From NCBI GenBank assembly GCA_020344395.1, contig CP070824.1, forward strand, positions 2,351,940-2,395,399: DNA of 43,460 nucleotides, read 5' to 3'. The notes beneath the pieces are model-generated. The model made no database searches, was not told where the DNA came from, and saw only the letters and a program-made list of their open reading frames with translations. The position numbers were made by a program, and so were the translations under genes. Positions within the stretch are counted from its first letter, which is position 1. Every line of letters begins with the position of its first letter. Of the stretch, positions 18,076 through 27,323 are shown piece by piece. The DNA comes from Candidatus Zixiibacteriota bacterium. Its GTDB lineage: Bacteria > Zixibacteria > MSB-5A5 > GN15 > FEB-12.

Positions 18076-21000
18076 ATGATTACCGAGCACATTAGATGGA
18101 CTCTTGCGCGAGCGGTCTGGACAGGAATCACCGTTTTCGTCATACTGTTAGTAGGCAATGGTCTCGTGCGGGCTGACGATAACAACGGGCTCAGCAGAGA
18201 TAAAACCGGAACGGATGACCTCGAGGCTCCCCGGGCTGTTTTCACTGCAGAGCAGGTAGTAGTAAAATTCACGTCTGATACAGTATCCTGGGCCGAGTTC
18301 AGCGATTCGATAAATGCCGATGTATCGCGCCAACTGTCCCATTCGGGAGCATTCCTGTTTCAACTTGGCCCGGACGACAACCCGGAGGAGTTCGCGGAAG
18401 AACTCAACCAGGTGGGGAAAGTCGAGTACGCTCATCCAAACTACCTGGTCGACGATCTGCACCCCGTCCAGGGAAGTTACCCGTTCTCTGACGTGGCCGG
18501 CACCGGCAGTTTCGACGATCAGCCGGCGGTTTCTACAGTCGACCTGACCTCAGCACAGGACCTTGCCAGCGGAAGCGGCGTGACCGTCGCGGTCATCGAC
18601 GGCGGCATTGACATCTTCCACCCTGAGCTGTCGGGAATTGCTACTTACGGATATGACTATGTGGATGGTGATGATGCTCCTTTTGATGAACCCGGAGGAC
18701 AATGCAGCGGCCACGGCACTTTTGTGGCCGGCGTAATTCACCTCGGTGCACCGGACGCAGAGATTCGGGCTTACCGAGTGATTGATGCCGAAGGAATCGG
18801 AGACGGGTTCACGCTGGCCATAGCCATTGAGAACGCCGTTGACGATGGCTGCGACATCATTAATCTCAGTCTTGTGCTGATGGCCGAGCATATGGCCGTC
18901 AAGGATGCCATCGCCTATGCGGCCAGCCAGGGAGTACCGGTCATCTGTGCAGCGGGCAATGAAGGCACAAGCTTGCCGGTCTATCCCGGAGCCTGGGATC
19001 TGCCTATCACAGTGGGCGCCGTCGATACCGCGCAACTGCTGGCAGATTTTTCTACCTATGGTAACCAGATTGATGTCTGTGCGCCCGGAACGGACATCTA
19101 CTCCACTTACCAGGACGACGGCTTTGCCTGGTGGAGCGGCACCAGCTTTGCCACACCGTTCGTCACGGCTCAGGCCGCCCTGCTGAGAGAGGTTCGCCCC
19201 ACAGCGTCAAGTCAGGACCTGATCACGGCCATATCTCTTACGGCGGCCGACCTCGATGAAAACAACCCTGATTACCAGGGACAGCTTGGAAACGGCCTGG
19301 TCGACTTCTATTTGTCAATCGGTTTTATGAACACGCTGGAGACAGCCTGGGTTGTGCCGGATACTCTGTTCATGGAATTCATGGAAGGAGTACAGGCGCT
19401 CGTGGTGCCGGAAGCGTGGGTTCACATCTACTCAAGCAATGCTCCTGCCATGTATGTACCCCAAGTATTGCCGGGTGACCCGACATTTGTCTGGACTGAT
19501 TCTTTGACAGGGTTCACCGACGACTCGGTTCTGCTGTACATCAGCCCCTCTCCCGGGCCGGTCGGCACATACTACAATACCGTCAGATTCGATGTCGACG
19601 GTGTCCCGGTCCCGACAGACCTGACGGTTTGCGTGACGGTCATTCCCAATCCTGACACAACCTATCATGCTTTCGTTGCCCCCAATGTGCTGAACTTCCG
19701 GGCTCCGGCGTACTCCGAAATGGCATTGACAGAGACAGCCGTCTTGTACTCCAGCAACGCCCCTGCATCTTACCTGGGGTACAGGTTAGAGCCAAGGAAC
19801 GATTTCCTATATCTTCAGGACTCCACCGGTTATCTCTTCGATTCATTAACAGGAATCACCGTGGACTCTATCACGGTAATGGTGCTTCCGAGTCTGGCCG
19901 CTGGCCCCGGTTTCTACACAGATTCCGTGGTTTTCGAAGTGGATGGCGTGGAGCAACCGCCGCTGCTGGTCATAAACGTTGAATTGACAGATCCCAATGG
20001 TCCGACCGCCTGTTGCGACGAACCGGGGGATGTGAATAGAAACGGGGTTGCTTACGAGATCGCCGACCGAGAGACTCTGGCCGTAGCCCTTTTTTACGGC
20101 GATTCGACTTATCTGCCCTGCATTGGCAATGCCGACGTGGTCAGAGACTGCCTGATAAACAATGATGATCTGGTCTATATGCAGGCTGTTATCCAGGGCG
20201 ATACCGTGCCACCCATCCCGGAGTGCGGTCTCTGCACGGAATATCTCTTCCTCCCGAATGGCGACAGCGCCTGGATTTACCACGATACCGATTTTGTGTA
20301 CGTCGTTGATGAAGGATCAACTGAGGCGGTATTTGGTAGTGTCTTTGTCACGTCGTCCAATGCCCCGGCGAACTTCATTGTGGAAGTTGTCGGGCCACCC
20401 CATTTCATCACCTTGCTGGAGGATCATGGTATAACCAACGATTCCTTGCGCTTCCAGGTGAGCGCCAACGGGTCCCCGGCCGGGTGGTACGTCGAGACCC
20501 TGCGGTTCATGGTTGAGGGTGCGGTCAACAACCCGGTTTATGTGGACGTGCCGATTCTGGTCCAGCCCACAGGACCAGTGCCTGACAGCGCCCATGTCCA
20601 GCCAACCAGCGTCTATTTCAATGCAACGGCCGGCAGTAGTTTCGAGCAGTACGACGACGTGTATCTCACATCATCCAACGCACCCGCCTTCTATACGGCC
20701 TACGTGCTGAGCAGTGCGGGCATCGTCACCATCCAGGATTCAGCGGGCATGACCAATGATTCTGTGGCTTATGTGGTGCGGAGCGATTCGACCTTCGAGC
20801 CGGGCATCTATGTTGACACGATCGCTTTCGAAGTCGAAGGCGTAGTCAACAGCCCCGTTCATCTTGAAGTCTATCTGACAATCGACACCGTTGGCGGTGC
20901 AACTTGCTGTGGGTTTCCCGGTGATGTCGACGGCAACGGCATCCTCTATGAAGCAAGCGACGCGAATCTTCTGGTATCTGCTCTCACCACCGGCGACACT

Positions 21001-22383
21001 GCCTACCTGCCATGCATCGGCAACGCCGACATCGATGGCGACTGCCGGATAGATCTATCCGATCTGATAATCCTGCAGGCCGTCATAAACGGCGATTCCC
21101 TTCCGTACCCCACCGAGTGCGGCGGCTGTCGTTCATATGAATTGATTCCGGATTCAAGCGGGCAGGGTACAGCTATCGTGTGGCCTTACTCACAGGTCTA
21201 CGAGGTTCCGGCTGATAGTCCATTTACATTCTCAGGCGGTGTATATCTGACCTGCAGCGGAGGGCCGACAAACTACACCGTCGGCTTTCTGGATTCACCG
21301 GATTTCACCACGCTGCTGAACAACGCCGGAATAACCGATGACTCGATCCTCTTTACGGTCGGCAGCGATACCGGACTCGACTCCGGACTGTATGCCGACA
21401 CCCTCATGATTGTGGTCCAGGATGCGGCCAACTCTCCGGTGTATGGTATAGTCTACGTGGATGTGGGCGGGGCCGGTTCCGGCTTGGGCGTGGCTACTGC
21501 CTGGCCTGTCAGTCAGGCGTTCGAGGCACCTTCCGACAGCCAGCTCGTGCAGCCGGGTAGCGTGTATCTTACATGCACGAAGGAGCCTCACGACTTCACC
21601 GTAGGAATACGTGACGAAGCCGACTTCCTCGTGCTGCTGGATTTCAGCGGGACGACCGATGACTCGGTGAATTTCACCGTCAACGGCGGCCTGGGCATGA
21701 CACCGGGACTGTACGTGGACACTTTACAATTCGATGTTCCGAATGCCTCCAACACACCGGTATTCTCGGTCGTGTACCTGACGGTAACCGAGCCGGTTAA
21801 TCCAAGCGACGATTCGGCGTGGGTCGACCCGTCCTTTGTGCAGAGCAATTTCATGAGCATTCATGATCCGCTCGATACCGTCGGAGTCTTCCTTAGCTCG
21901 ACTAACGCGCCCGCAATGTACAGTGGCTATGTCATTGGAGGGCCGACCAGCTTTGTAAGCTTACCTGACTCGGTTGGGTTCACCAACGATTCGGTCTTCC
22001 TCGTGTTCGACCCGTGGAACTACATGGCGGGCACGCATTACGATTCTATCCTCTTTGACATTTCGGGAATCGACAATCCCGTAATCTTGCTTGTCTCCAT
22101 GTACGTGGCCATGGATTCGATGCCGGCCCTGACTCTTACGGCCTATCCTAACCCGTTTAACCCTGCCGTGAACATTATGTTTGACCTGCCCGTGGCCTCC
22201 GAAGTCCGACTGCAGATATTCAATGTCGTCGGGCGGATGGTGAGTACCCTGGTTGATGGTGAGCTTGGTGCCGGCCGGCACTCGGTAGCCTGGGACGGCA
22301 GCACATATGCCAGCGGTATTTACTTCTACAGGTTGGAAACGAACGAAGCTGTCCTTACTCGAAAGATGGTGCTATTGAAGTAA
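18076..22383 (+). CDS. Secreted subtilisin-family protease with dockerin-like and FlgD-like modules (cassette 1)
   Basis: A 1435-residue exported serine protease of family S8. A signal peptide (helix about 14-32) and an inhibitor-like propeptide (about 55-125, with the usual VEYAHPNY) precede the catalytic domain (about 155-415). The triad is visible: D175 in AVIDGGID, H213 in SGHGTFVAGV and S357 in GTSFATP, with the oxyanion Asn at N295. Then come beta-sandwich repeats marked by SSNAPA (about 430-1340), interrupted by two dockerin-like segments starting at CCDEPGDVN and CCGFPGDVDGNG. A C-terminal FlgD-like/type IX-style module (about 1355-1435, YPNPFNPAV to KMVLLK) probably directs or anchors it at the surface. 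The ATG at 18076 follows GAGGA. It is last in the sigma/CHAT operon, 38 bases after the CHAT gene, making it the likely effector. Confidence 0.94.
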   Translation: MITEHIRWTLARAVWTGITVFVILLVGNGLVRADDNNGLSRDKTGTDDLEAPRAVFTAEQVVVKFTSDTVSWAEFSDSINADVSRQLSHSGAFLFQLGPDDNPEEFAEELNQVGKVEYAHPNYLVDDLHPVQGSYPFSDVAGTGSFDDQPAVSTVDLTSAQDLASGSGVTVAVIDGGIDIFHPELSGIATYGYDYVDGDDAPFDEPGGQCSGHGTFVAGVIHLGAPDAEIRAYRVIDAEGIGDGFTLAIAIENAVDDGCDIINLSLVLMAEHMAVKDAIAYAASQGVPVICAAGNEGTSLPVYPGAWDLPITVGAVDTAQLLADFSTYGNQIDVCAPGTDIYSTYQDDGFAWWSGTSFATPFVTAQAALLREVRPTASSQDLITAISLTAADLDENNPDYQGQLGNGLVDFYLSIGFMNTLETAWVVPDTLFMEFMEGVQALVVPEAWVHIYSSNAPAMYVPQVLPGDPTFVWTDSLTGFTDDSVLLYISPSPGPVGTYYNTVRFDVDGVPVPTDLTVCVTVIPNPDTTYHAFVAPNVLNFRAPAYSEMALTETAVLYSSNAPASYLGYRLEPRNDFLYLQDSTGYLFDSLTGITVDSITVMVLPSLAAGPGFYTDSVVFEVDGVEQPPLLVINVELTDPNGPTACCDEPGDVNRNGVAYEIADRETLAVALFYGDSTYLPCIGNADVVRDCLINNDDLVYMQAVIQGDTVPPIPECGLCTEYLFLPNGDSAWIYHDTDFVYVVDEGSTEAVFGSVFVTSSNAPANFIVEVVGPPHFITLLEDHGITNDSLRFQVSANGSPAGWYVETLRFMVEGAVNNPVYVDVPILVQPTGPVPDSAHVQPTSVYFNATAGSSFEQYDDVYLTSSNAPAFYTAYVLSSAGIVTIQDSAGMTNDSVAYVVRSDSTFEPGIYVDTIAFEVEGVVNSPVHLEVYLTIDTVGGATCCGFPGDVDGNGILYEASDANLLVSALTTGDTAYLPCIGNADIDGDCRIDLSDLIILQAVINGDSLPYPTECGGCRSYELIPDSSGQGTAIVWPYSQVYEVPADSPFTFSGGVYLTCSGGPTNYTVGFLDSPDFTTLLNNAGITDDSILFTVGSDTGLDSGLYADTLMIVVQDAANSPVYGIVYVDVGGAGSGLGVATAWPVSQAFEAPSDSQLVQPGSVYLTCTKEPHDFTVGIRDEADFLVLLDFSGTTDDSVNFTVNGGLGMTPGLYVDTLQFDVPNASNTPVFSVVYLTVTEPVNPSDDSAWVDPSFVQSNFMSIHDPLDTVGVFLSSTNAPAMYSGYVIGGPTSFVSLPDSVGFTNDSVFLVFDPWNYMAGTHYDSILFDISGIDNPVILLVSMYVAMDSMPALTLTAYPNPFNPAVNIMFDLPVASEVRLQIFNVVGRMVSTLVDGELGAGRHSVAWDGSTYASGIYFYRLETNEAVLTRKMVLLK

Positions 22384-22440
22384 CGACAGAACTCATAGCC
22401 CTCCTTAATCAGCATCCGGTTTATCCGGACTGATATAGAG

Positions 22441-22480
22441 CCCGACGTTGAATCAGAAGATTCGACGTCGGGTTCTGCAT
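22441..22480 (+). terminator. Rho-independent terminator of cassette 1
   Basis: CCCGACGTTGAATC (22441-22454) and GATTCGACGTCGGG (22459-22472) form a 14-bp stem with one G-T pair and an AGAA loop, followed by TTCTGCATTT. It lies 58 bases after the subtilase stop codon and may also serve the convergent gene. Confidence 0.85.
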
Positions 22481-22487
22481 TTATAAT

Positions 22488-23189
22488 TCACTGTAACACT
22501 GAAAAACTGATTCCTGCGGTGATCCCAAAAACGCTGTGCCTGAAGTCCGCACCTTCACGTGCCTTCTCCAGACCGGCCGTGTATCGGCCTTCGATGGATA
22601 CTTTCGTCGTGCCCCACCCAAGATTGAGACCGCCTCCGACAACCACCTCGAATTGCGTGTCCTTGACATCCGGTATGTCATCGGTGTATTTCGAAAAATA
22701 ATAGACTTTGGTCCCTCCGACGAAACCTTCGTCTTCAATCTTCCATTCAGTGGCTATGTTGAATGCCACCGCCGGACCGGCAAACAGGTATGGCTTCAGG
22801 CGCCCTGCCGTGGGGATTGAAAACTGTGCCAGGACCGGAATCTCAACATAGTCCAGCCTGGTCCACACGATTTCCGAGTAGTTGGTGTCGCCGATGGTTG
22901 TACTCGCGTCCCAGTCAGCACCTTTCATCGAGTAAAGGACCTCGGTCCGCACGGCCCAGCGTTCGTTTAGATGCACAGCCACCATACCCCCGGTCAGTGC
23001 CCCGACGATGTATCCAGCATCGGCGGACCGATAAATGTCGGCGGAATCAACATCAGTCTTGCCCGCAAAGGATGCGAGATTGAGACCGAATTTCGGGCCG
23101 ATCTCGATTGTTACCCCGGCTTGAAGGTTCGGTGTCCTCAGAACTGTCAAAACCACAAGCATGCCAACGATGGTGAGCAGTTTTTTCAT
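22488..23189 (-). CDS. Outer-membrane beta-barrel protein (OmpW/PorT-like)
   Basis: A 233-residue protein with a classic signal peptide (MKKLLTIVGMLVVLTVL, cut near LQAG) and a small barrel of about eight strands. The opening IGPKFGLNLASF and the later VEIPVLAQF and KPYLFAGPAVAF are typical of the PorT / outer membrane beta-barrel family (OMP_b-brl) of Bacteroidetes-like bacteria. The start at 23189 follows AAAGGA. It is convergent with the subtilase gene. Family members are structural or assembly proteins; no specific role can be given. Confidence 0.88.
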   Translation of the reverse strand: MKKLLTIVGMLVVLTVLRTPNLQAGVTIEIGPKFGLNLASFAGKTDVDSADIYRSADAGYIVGALTGGMVAVHLNERWAVRTEVLYSMKGADWDASTTIGDTNYSEIVWTRLDYVEIPVLAQFSIPTAGRLKPYLFAGPAVAFNIATEWKIEDEGFVGGTKVYYFSKYTDDIPDVKDTQFEVVVGGGLNLGWGTTKVSIEGRYTAGLEKAREGADFRHSVFGITAGISFSVLQ

Positions 23190-23270
23190 TCCGGGTCCTT
23201 TCCGCAATGAAGATGGACGTCTTGATTGATTGCTACCACCCAATCAACTTACAAACATCGCTGCGATACA

Positions 23271-23299
23271 AGAAAAAACTCAGGCATCCGGCTGCCTGA
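23271..23299 (-). terminator. Rho-independent terminator of the SDR gene
   Basis: On the minus strand TCAGGCA and TGCCTGA form a 7-bp stem with a 6-base loop, followed by GTTTTTTCTT. It lies about 80 bases past the SDR stop at 23378. Confidence 0.8.
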
Positions 23300-23377
23300 A
23301 TCAGTCCACCAGTTTTGACTCCGACACCGTCGTGTCCACATCAGGCAGCAGAAATTGGTTGCCCCTGAGGATTCTTG

Positions 23378-24088
23378 CTACCACTCGATTGTGCCGCCGC
23401 CCATGAGATCGTAGCACTTGCAGGCAAGGGACTCATCAACCTGCCCGACCCACTCAAACAGCCTCTCAGCCGCCTCCCGCGGATCCGTGTCGGCATCTCG
23501 GGCTGCCGCCGAAGTCAGCAGCCGGCCCGGATGAACCGCATGCACCAGGATATTCTCCCCTCTCAGTTCCCGGTTAAGGCAGGCGGTAAGCATGTTCTGT
23601 GCGCTCTTGGCAATCTTATAGGAGTACACCATGCGCGCCGAGGAATGCCCGGCTGCTGCCGTCTTGCCGATTGACCCGAAGCGCGAGGTGATATTCACCA
23701 CCACCGGCTTCGGTGCCTTTCTCAGAAAAGGCAATGCCGCCCTCGTGCAACGCAGGGCACCAACACAGTGAACGTTGAAGTATGACAACATATCATCAAC
23801 AGGTGCCTCCATTGCCCCGCGTGCCTTCCTGATGCTGCCGGCGTTGTTGATCAGAAGATCCAGAGCCGGCGCATGCTTTTGCAACGCTGCAACGATTCTG
23901 TCCTCCAGCGATTCTGATGTCACGTCTGAGACGATCGGAAAACAGCCCGATGGGAAGGCTTGCGATAGATCATCGGCGACTTTCTGATCTCGCAGCAGGG
24001 GAAAGACGACCCACCCGCGCTCAGCATATACGTCAAGCAACTCTCGCCCGAATCCTCTGCCTGCACCTGTTATCAGCACTGTCGACAT
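23378..24088 (-). CDS. Short-chain dehydrogenase/reductase
   Basis: A 236-residue NAD(P)-dependent oxidoreductase of the classical SDR family. The cofactor motif TGAGRGFG is at residues 7-14, NNAG at 81-84 or next to it, and the catalytic Tyr and Lys are Y157 and K161 in YKIAK, with Ser upstream in NITSRFGS. The start at 24088 follows AAGGAGA. It begins 85 bases after the serine hydrolase stop on the same strand. The substrate cannot be told; closest in style to carbonyl reductases of the sniffer type. Confidence 0.92.
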   Translation of the reverse strand: MSTVLITGAGRGFGRELLDVYAERGWVVFPLLRDQKVADDLSQAFPSGCFPIVSDVTSESLEDRIVAALQKHAPALDLLINNAGSIRKARGAMEAPVDDMLSYFNVHCVGALRCTRAALPFLRKAPKPVVVNITSRFGSIGKTAAAGHSSARMVYSYKIAKSAQNMLTACLNRELRGENILVHAVHPGRLLTSAAARDADTDPREAAERLFEWVGQVDESLACKCYDLMGGGTIEW

Positions 24089-24173
24089 GCCGTTCTCCTT
24101 ACCATTGGTCAGTCTAGCGGATGATCCGAGTAATAAGGCCGGGACGTTACCCGGCTGCAACGAACAGATATTA

Positions 24174-26078
24174 TCAGTACGACCATGTCCTCAGTCCAAT
24201 CAGGCCCCAGTAGCCGAAATACAGTGTCATCCCGAGGCAGGCGGAAGAAAGAAGCGTTGCATATACTCGCGCAAACTTGCTCACGGGTTTGAAGAAACTC
24301 TTATACGTGGTATAAACGCTCACAACTGAGAGTCCGGCAAAGACAAGTGTGGATATGAAGAATATCACATTACGTACTGTCATCTGCCCGAACTGAAGCA
24401 TGGTCTGATCCGCAACCGGCATAACCCCCAGCACCAGCGAAAGAACAGCGAGCAGGGGGATAATTCTCATCCATAAGTATGGTGATCTGTCGCCTTTTTT
24501 CCAGACTTTCTTATACAGGTGTACAGGTATCCAGAACAAGCCATAAGCGACCCCCGAGAGCATCGTCAGCAACGCTACAAAAAAGAAGGCTCGATGTACC
24601 AGCGGCTTCCAACCTGCAGTTCGCTCGTAATATGAGCCCTGGCTGGCGTACACCATTTTGCCATCCTCGGTCTCCACGAAAACACGGCTGGCGCCTGGAT
24701 GATTTCGTTTTCTGAACATGTTCTGCGAAACAGGAATCAGCGCCGACTTATCGCTCATGAAGTCCTGTTGATACAGGGTATCATTCGCATACAGAATGGT
24801 TGTTCCCGAGAACAGCAGGTCGGTGAACTCCAGAAGCTGCATTCTTGGGCTGCGATATTCATAATAGCCGCAATAGGATTCGAGAATTTCCGCCGGGACC
24901 CGTGCCGGCGGCGCAGGAGTACTGTCGGCATCACACGCGAGAAATCCGCGCGCCTCGGCCATCAGGCCATCATAGATAACAAAAGCAAACTCGTTATACA
25001 TCACCACGTAGCCCAGCCCGCAATCATTGTTGTACGAGTAGTCGGCGAAGAAACCGGGGACAATCCCGCCATGACCAAACCACCTCCGACCTTCTTTGGT
25101 GGAACTCGAGATCCCAAAGCTGTAGCCATATTCCAGACCCGCTCGCGCCGCAATGGTGGAAGTTGGTCTTCCCATTCTGTCGATCAGATCAGCACGGATG
25201 ACCTGTTCCGTTCCCACCCTGCCCCGGTTCAGCATGAATTGCACGAACAGAGCCATTTCTTTTACAGACGTGGTCAGGGCTCCGGCTGGCTCGTCGTAGT
25301 CAAACCACCGAGGGACCGGTTCCCTGTCCTTGTTGTATCCTGCTGCCAGCATCTCGCGGTGCTCATCGGTTCTCCCGATGGTGGTGGTATTCATACCAAT
25401 CGGTTCGAAAATAACTCCGGTCAAAAAGTCCTGATAGCGCTGGCCGCTGATCTTTTCAAGAATATATCCGGCCAGGGTGTACCCGGGACTTGAGTAACTA
25501 CAGCGGGTGCCGGGCGGCCATCGCACTGTCCGCAGATTAGCTTTGATTTCGAGACAGCGCTTAAGTGGCAGCACAGGACCTTCGAAATAAAACCAATTCA
25601 AGTGCGAATCATCAAAGCCAGCCGTATGTTCCAGCAGATGAATCACCCTGACCGGGTGAGTCTCCCGCCATGGATTGTCTATCTCAATCTCGGGGGCAAT
25701 TTCGCGGACCGGGGTGTTCAGATCAATCCTGCCTTCTTCAACAAGCTTGAGAAACCCCAATCCGATAAAGCTCTTGGTGCATGAGCCGACACGAAAATGC
25801 GTCTCTTCCGTTACCGGCTCGCCGGTTTCCTTATTAGCAAACCCGTAGGTGCCAATGAATATGATGGAATCTCTGGACACGAGAGCCACGGCGGCACCTG
25901 GAATCGATCGTTCCTTAACCATCTCATCCAGTTTGATATCCAGTTCCTCTAGTGTCTGAGGAACCGGGGCGCTGGCCGTATCATTGGGAGCTGTCTGCGC
26001 ATTCAGCGCACCGCACCACATAAGAGTTGCGAGCAGAGCCCCCGCCAGGAGCCGAGGATACCCTGAGAGAACCGTCAT
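24174..26078 (-). CDS. Serine hydrolase (class C beta-lactamase-like) with membrane tail
   Basis: A 634-residue exported enzyme of the beta-lactamase/penicillin-binding-protein-like family (S12). A signal peptide is cut near LNAQ. The serine-lysine pair is SCTK (S99, K102), the second motif is YSS (Y195; the family usually has YxN) and the third is HGG. The catalytic part ends at about 430. The C-terminus has about four hydrophobic helices (FFFVALLTMLSGVAYGLF is the first), so it sits in the inner membrane facing the periplasm. Family members are peptidases or esterases, few true lactamases. The start at 26078 has AGGAGGT about 11 bases upstream. Confidence 0.9.
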   Translation of the reverse strand: MTVLSGYPRLLAGALLATLMWCGALNAQTAPNDTASAPVPQTLEELDIKLDEMVKERSIPGAAVALVSRDSIIFIGTYGFANKETGEPVTEETHFRVGSCTKSFIGLGFLKLVEEGRIDLNTPVREIAPEIEIDNPWRETHPVRVIHLLEHTAGFDDSHLNWFYFEGPVLPLKRCLEIKANLRTVRWPPGTRCSYSSPGYTLAGYILEKISGQRYQDFLTGVIFEPIGMNTTTIGRTDEHREMLAAGYNKDREPVPRWFDYDEPAGALTTSVKEMALFVQFMLNRGRVGTEQVIRADLIDRMGRPTSTIAARAGLEYGYSFGISSSTKEGRRWFGHGGIVPGFFADYSYNNDCGLGYVVMYNEFAFVIYDGLMAEARGFLACDADSTPAPPARVPAEILESYCGYYEYRSPRMQLLEFTDLLFSGTTILYANDTLYQQDFMSDKSALIPVSQNMFRKRNHPGASRVFVETEDGKMVYASQGSYYERTAGWKPLVHRAFFFVALLTMLSGVAYGLFWIPVHLYKKVWKKGDRSPYLWMRIIPLLAVLSLVLGVMPVADQTMLQFGQMTVRNVIFFISTLVFAGLSVVSVYTTYKSFFKPVSKFARVYATLLSSACLGMTLYFGYWGLIGLRTWSY

Positions 26079-26670
26079 GATATATAAAACCTCCTGTCAA
26101 AACACCGTTCCCGATTGGACAGGCGGGACTCCTGTGATGTTGCCAGCCAAAGTTCCAGGCATCGCACAGAATCGCGTGTGAATTACCGGAGCGGCAGCCT
26201 TCGCTCTATTTGCCATAGAATATAGTGTAATCGGCCCTCTCGTTGCACCTTCATTCCCTGTGTGACGGTATCGAGGCCGGTGAACCACGCCCCCTCTCCC
26301 ACACACCGATGACAATTGGCTACACGGCGCCGCACGGCGCGGTCTATCGTGGCCCGTAATGCGTTGTCGGGCAAATACTTATCTATTTCGGGGCTAGCGT
26401 TCTACAACTCAGGGCGGTGGCCTTTTCTGGGCTTGACCACTAATTTGACCAAATTCTCTATGGACATCTCAGGAACAAACCGATATTATAGATTGTTGGA
26501 ATTGGTTTCGGTCTATGCTATTGTCCAGGCTTTGTTGTTCGTGTGAAATCTCCGATAAAGCTAAATCGCGGGACCGATGCGCAATGGTGCGCTTTAACGA
26601 GTTTATCCCGACGAATGTAATTCCTTCGGGATCAGATTTCATGAGCGGATAAACAAAACCGGAGAGTAGA
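26079..26670. other. Intergenic region and leader of the RRM gene
   Basis: About 590 bases without a gene that I can support; the short open frames are not protein-like. A doubled TTGACC lies at 26433-26438 and 26445-26450, possibly promoter or operator. Two hairpins sit just before the RRM gene: GCGCA/TGCGC (26579-26592) and ATCCCGA/TCGGGAT (26605-26632), so the mRNA leader is probably structured. Confidence 0.4.
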
Positions 26671-27003
26671 ATGAACATCTACGTGGGTAATCTGTCGTTT
26701 GACACGACAGAGGAACAGTTGCGTCAGGCCTTTGAGGGTTTTGGCGAGATTTCCAGCGTAAACATCATCACTGACAAGTACACCGGGGAATCGAGAGGAT
26801 TCGCCTTTGTGGAGATGCCCGATCATGGCGCAGCCACCAGTGCCATCAGTGGCCTGAATGGTCAGGAGTTGAACGGACGCGCGTTGAACGTCAACGAAGC
26901 GCGCCCGCGCACTGACCGTGGTGGCGGTCGCGGTGGCGGCGGCGGTCGTGGCGGCGGCGGTGGTCGCGGAGGCCGTGACAACTATCGTCGGCGCAACCGG
27001 TAG
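26671..27003 (+). CDS. Glycine-rich RRM-type RNA-binding protein
   Basis: A 110-residue protein: one RNA recognition motif (residues 1-78) and a tail made almost only of Gly and Arg (RGG-like). RNP2 is IYVGNL (3-8) and RNP1 is RGFAFVEM (42-49), with the aromatic residues that stack on RNA bases in place. Bacterial proteins of this type act in RNA binding during cold or other stress. A GGAG precedes the start at 26671. It is a single gene with its own terminator. Confidence 0.95.
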   Translation: MNIYVGNLSFDTTEEQLRQAFEGFGEISSVNIITDKYTGESRGFAFVEMPDHGAATSAISGLNGQELNGRALNVNEARPRTDRGGGRGGGGGRGGGGGRGGRDNYRRRNR

Positions 27004-27050
27004 TGACAGTTCGCTCACTGCTTTTATAAGCGACAGACAACCTGAAGCAA

Positions 27051-27090
27051 GGGAAACCGGAGACCCGGTTTCCCGTGTTGTTTTAATTTG
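27051..27090 (+). terminator. Rho-independent terminator of the RRM gene
   Basis: GGGAAACCGG (27051-27060) and CCGGTTTCCC (27065-27074) form a perfect 10-bp stem with an AGAC loop, followed by a T-rich stretch. Confidence 0.92.
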
Positions 27091-27323
27091 TCAGGCGCAA
27101 ATGGATTGGCGTTTTGTAATAGTATTGAGCATCAGTCTTAAGAATAATCTTTTTGGGGCGGCAACCGGAAGGTAACTCTCAGCCGCTGAAAGTGTCGCTG
27201 CCGTTCACTGTCTTCACGAACGCGCCCGAAATGCATGGCCGGACCTTTCAGTAACTCTGTTGGTTCAGGATGGCAATTGTCGTAGGTTATTTCCTCACCG
27301 GTGCCAGGTTCAGAGAAGCCGCC

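Noticed and set aside
24699-25493. Long open frame opposite the serine hydrolase gene
   Set aside because: It lies fully antisense to a gene with clear catalytic motifs and shows no protein-like features.
26316-26546. Small open frame of 76 codons on the plus strand
   Set aside because: No ribosome binding site, odd composition and no similarity to any family I know.
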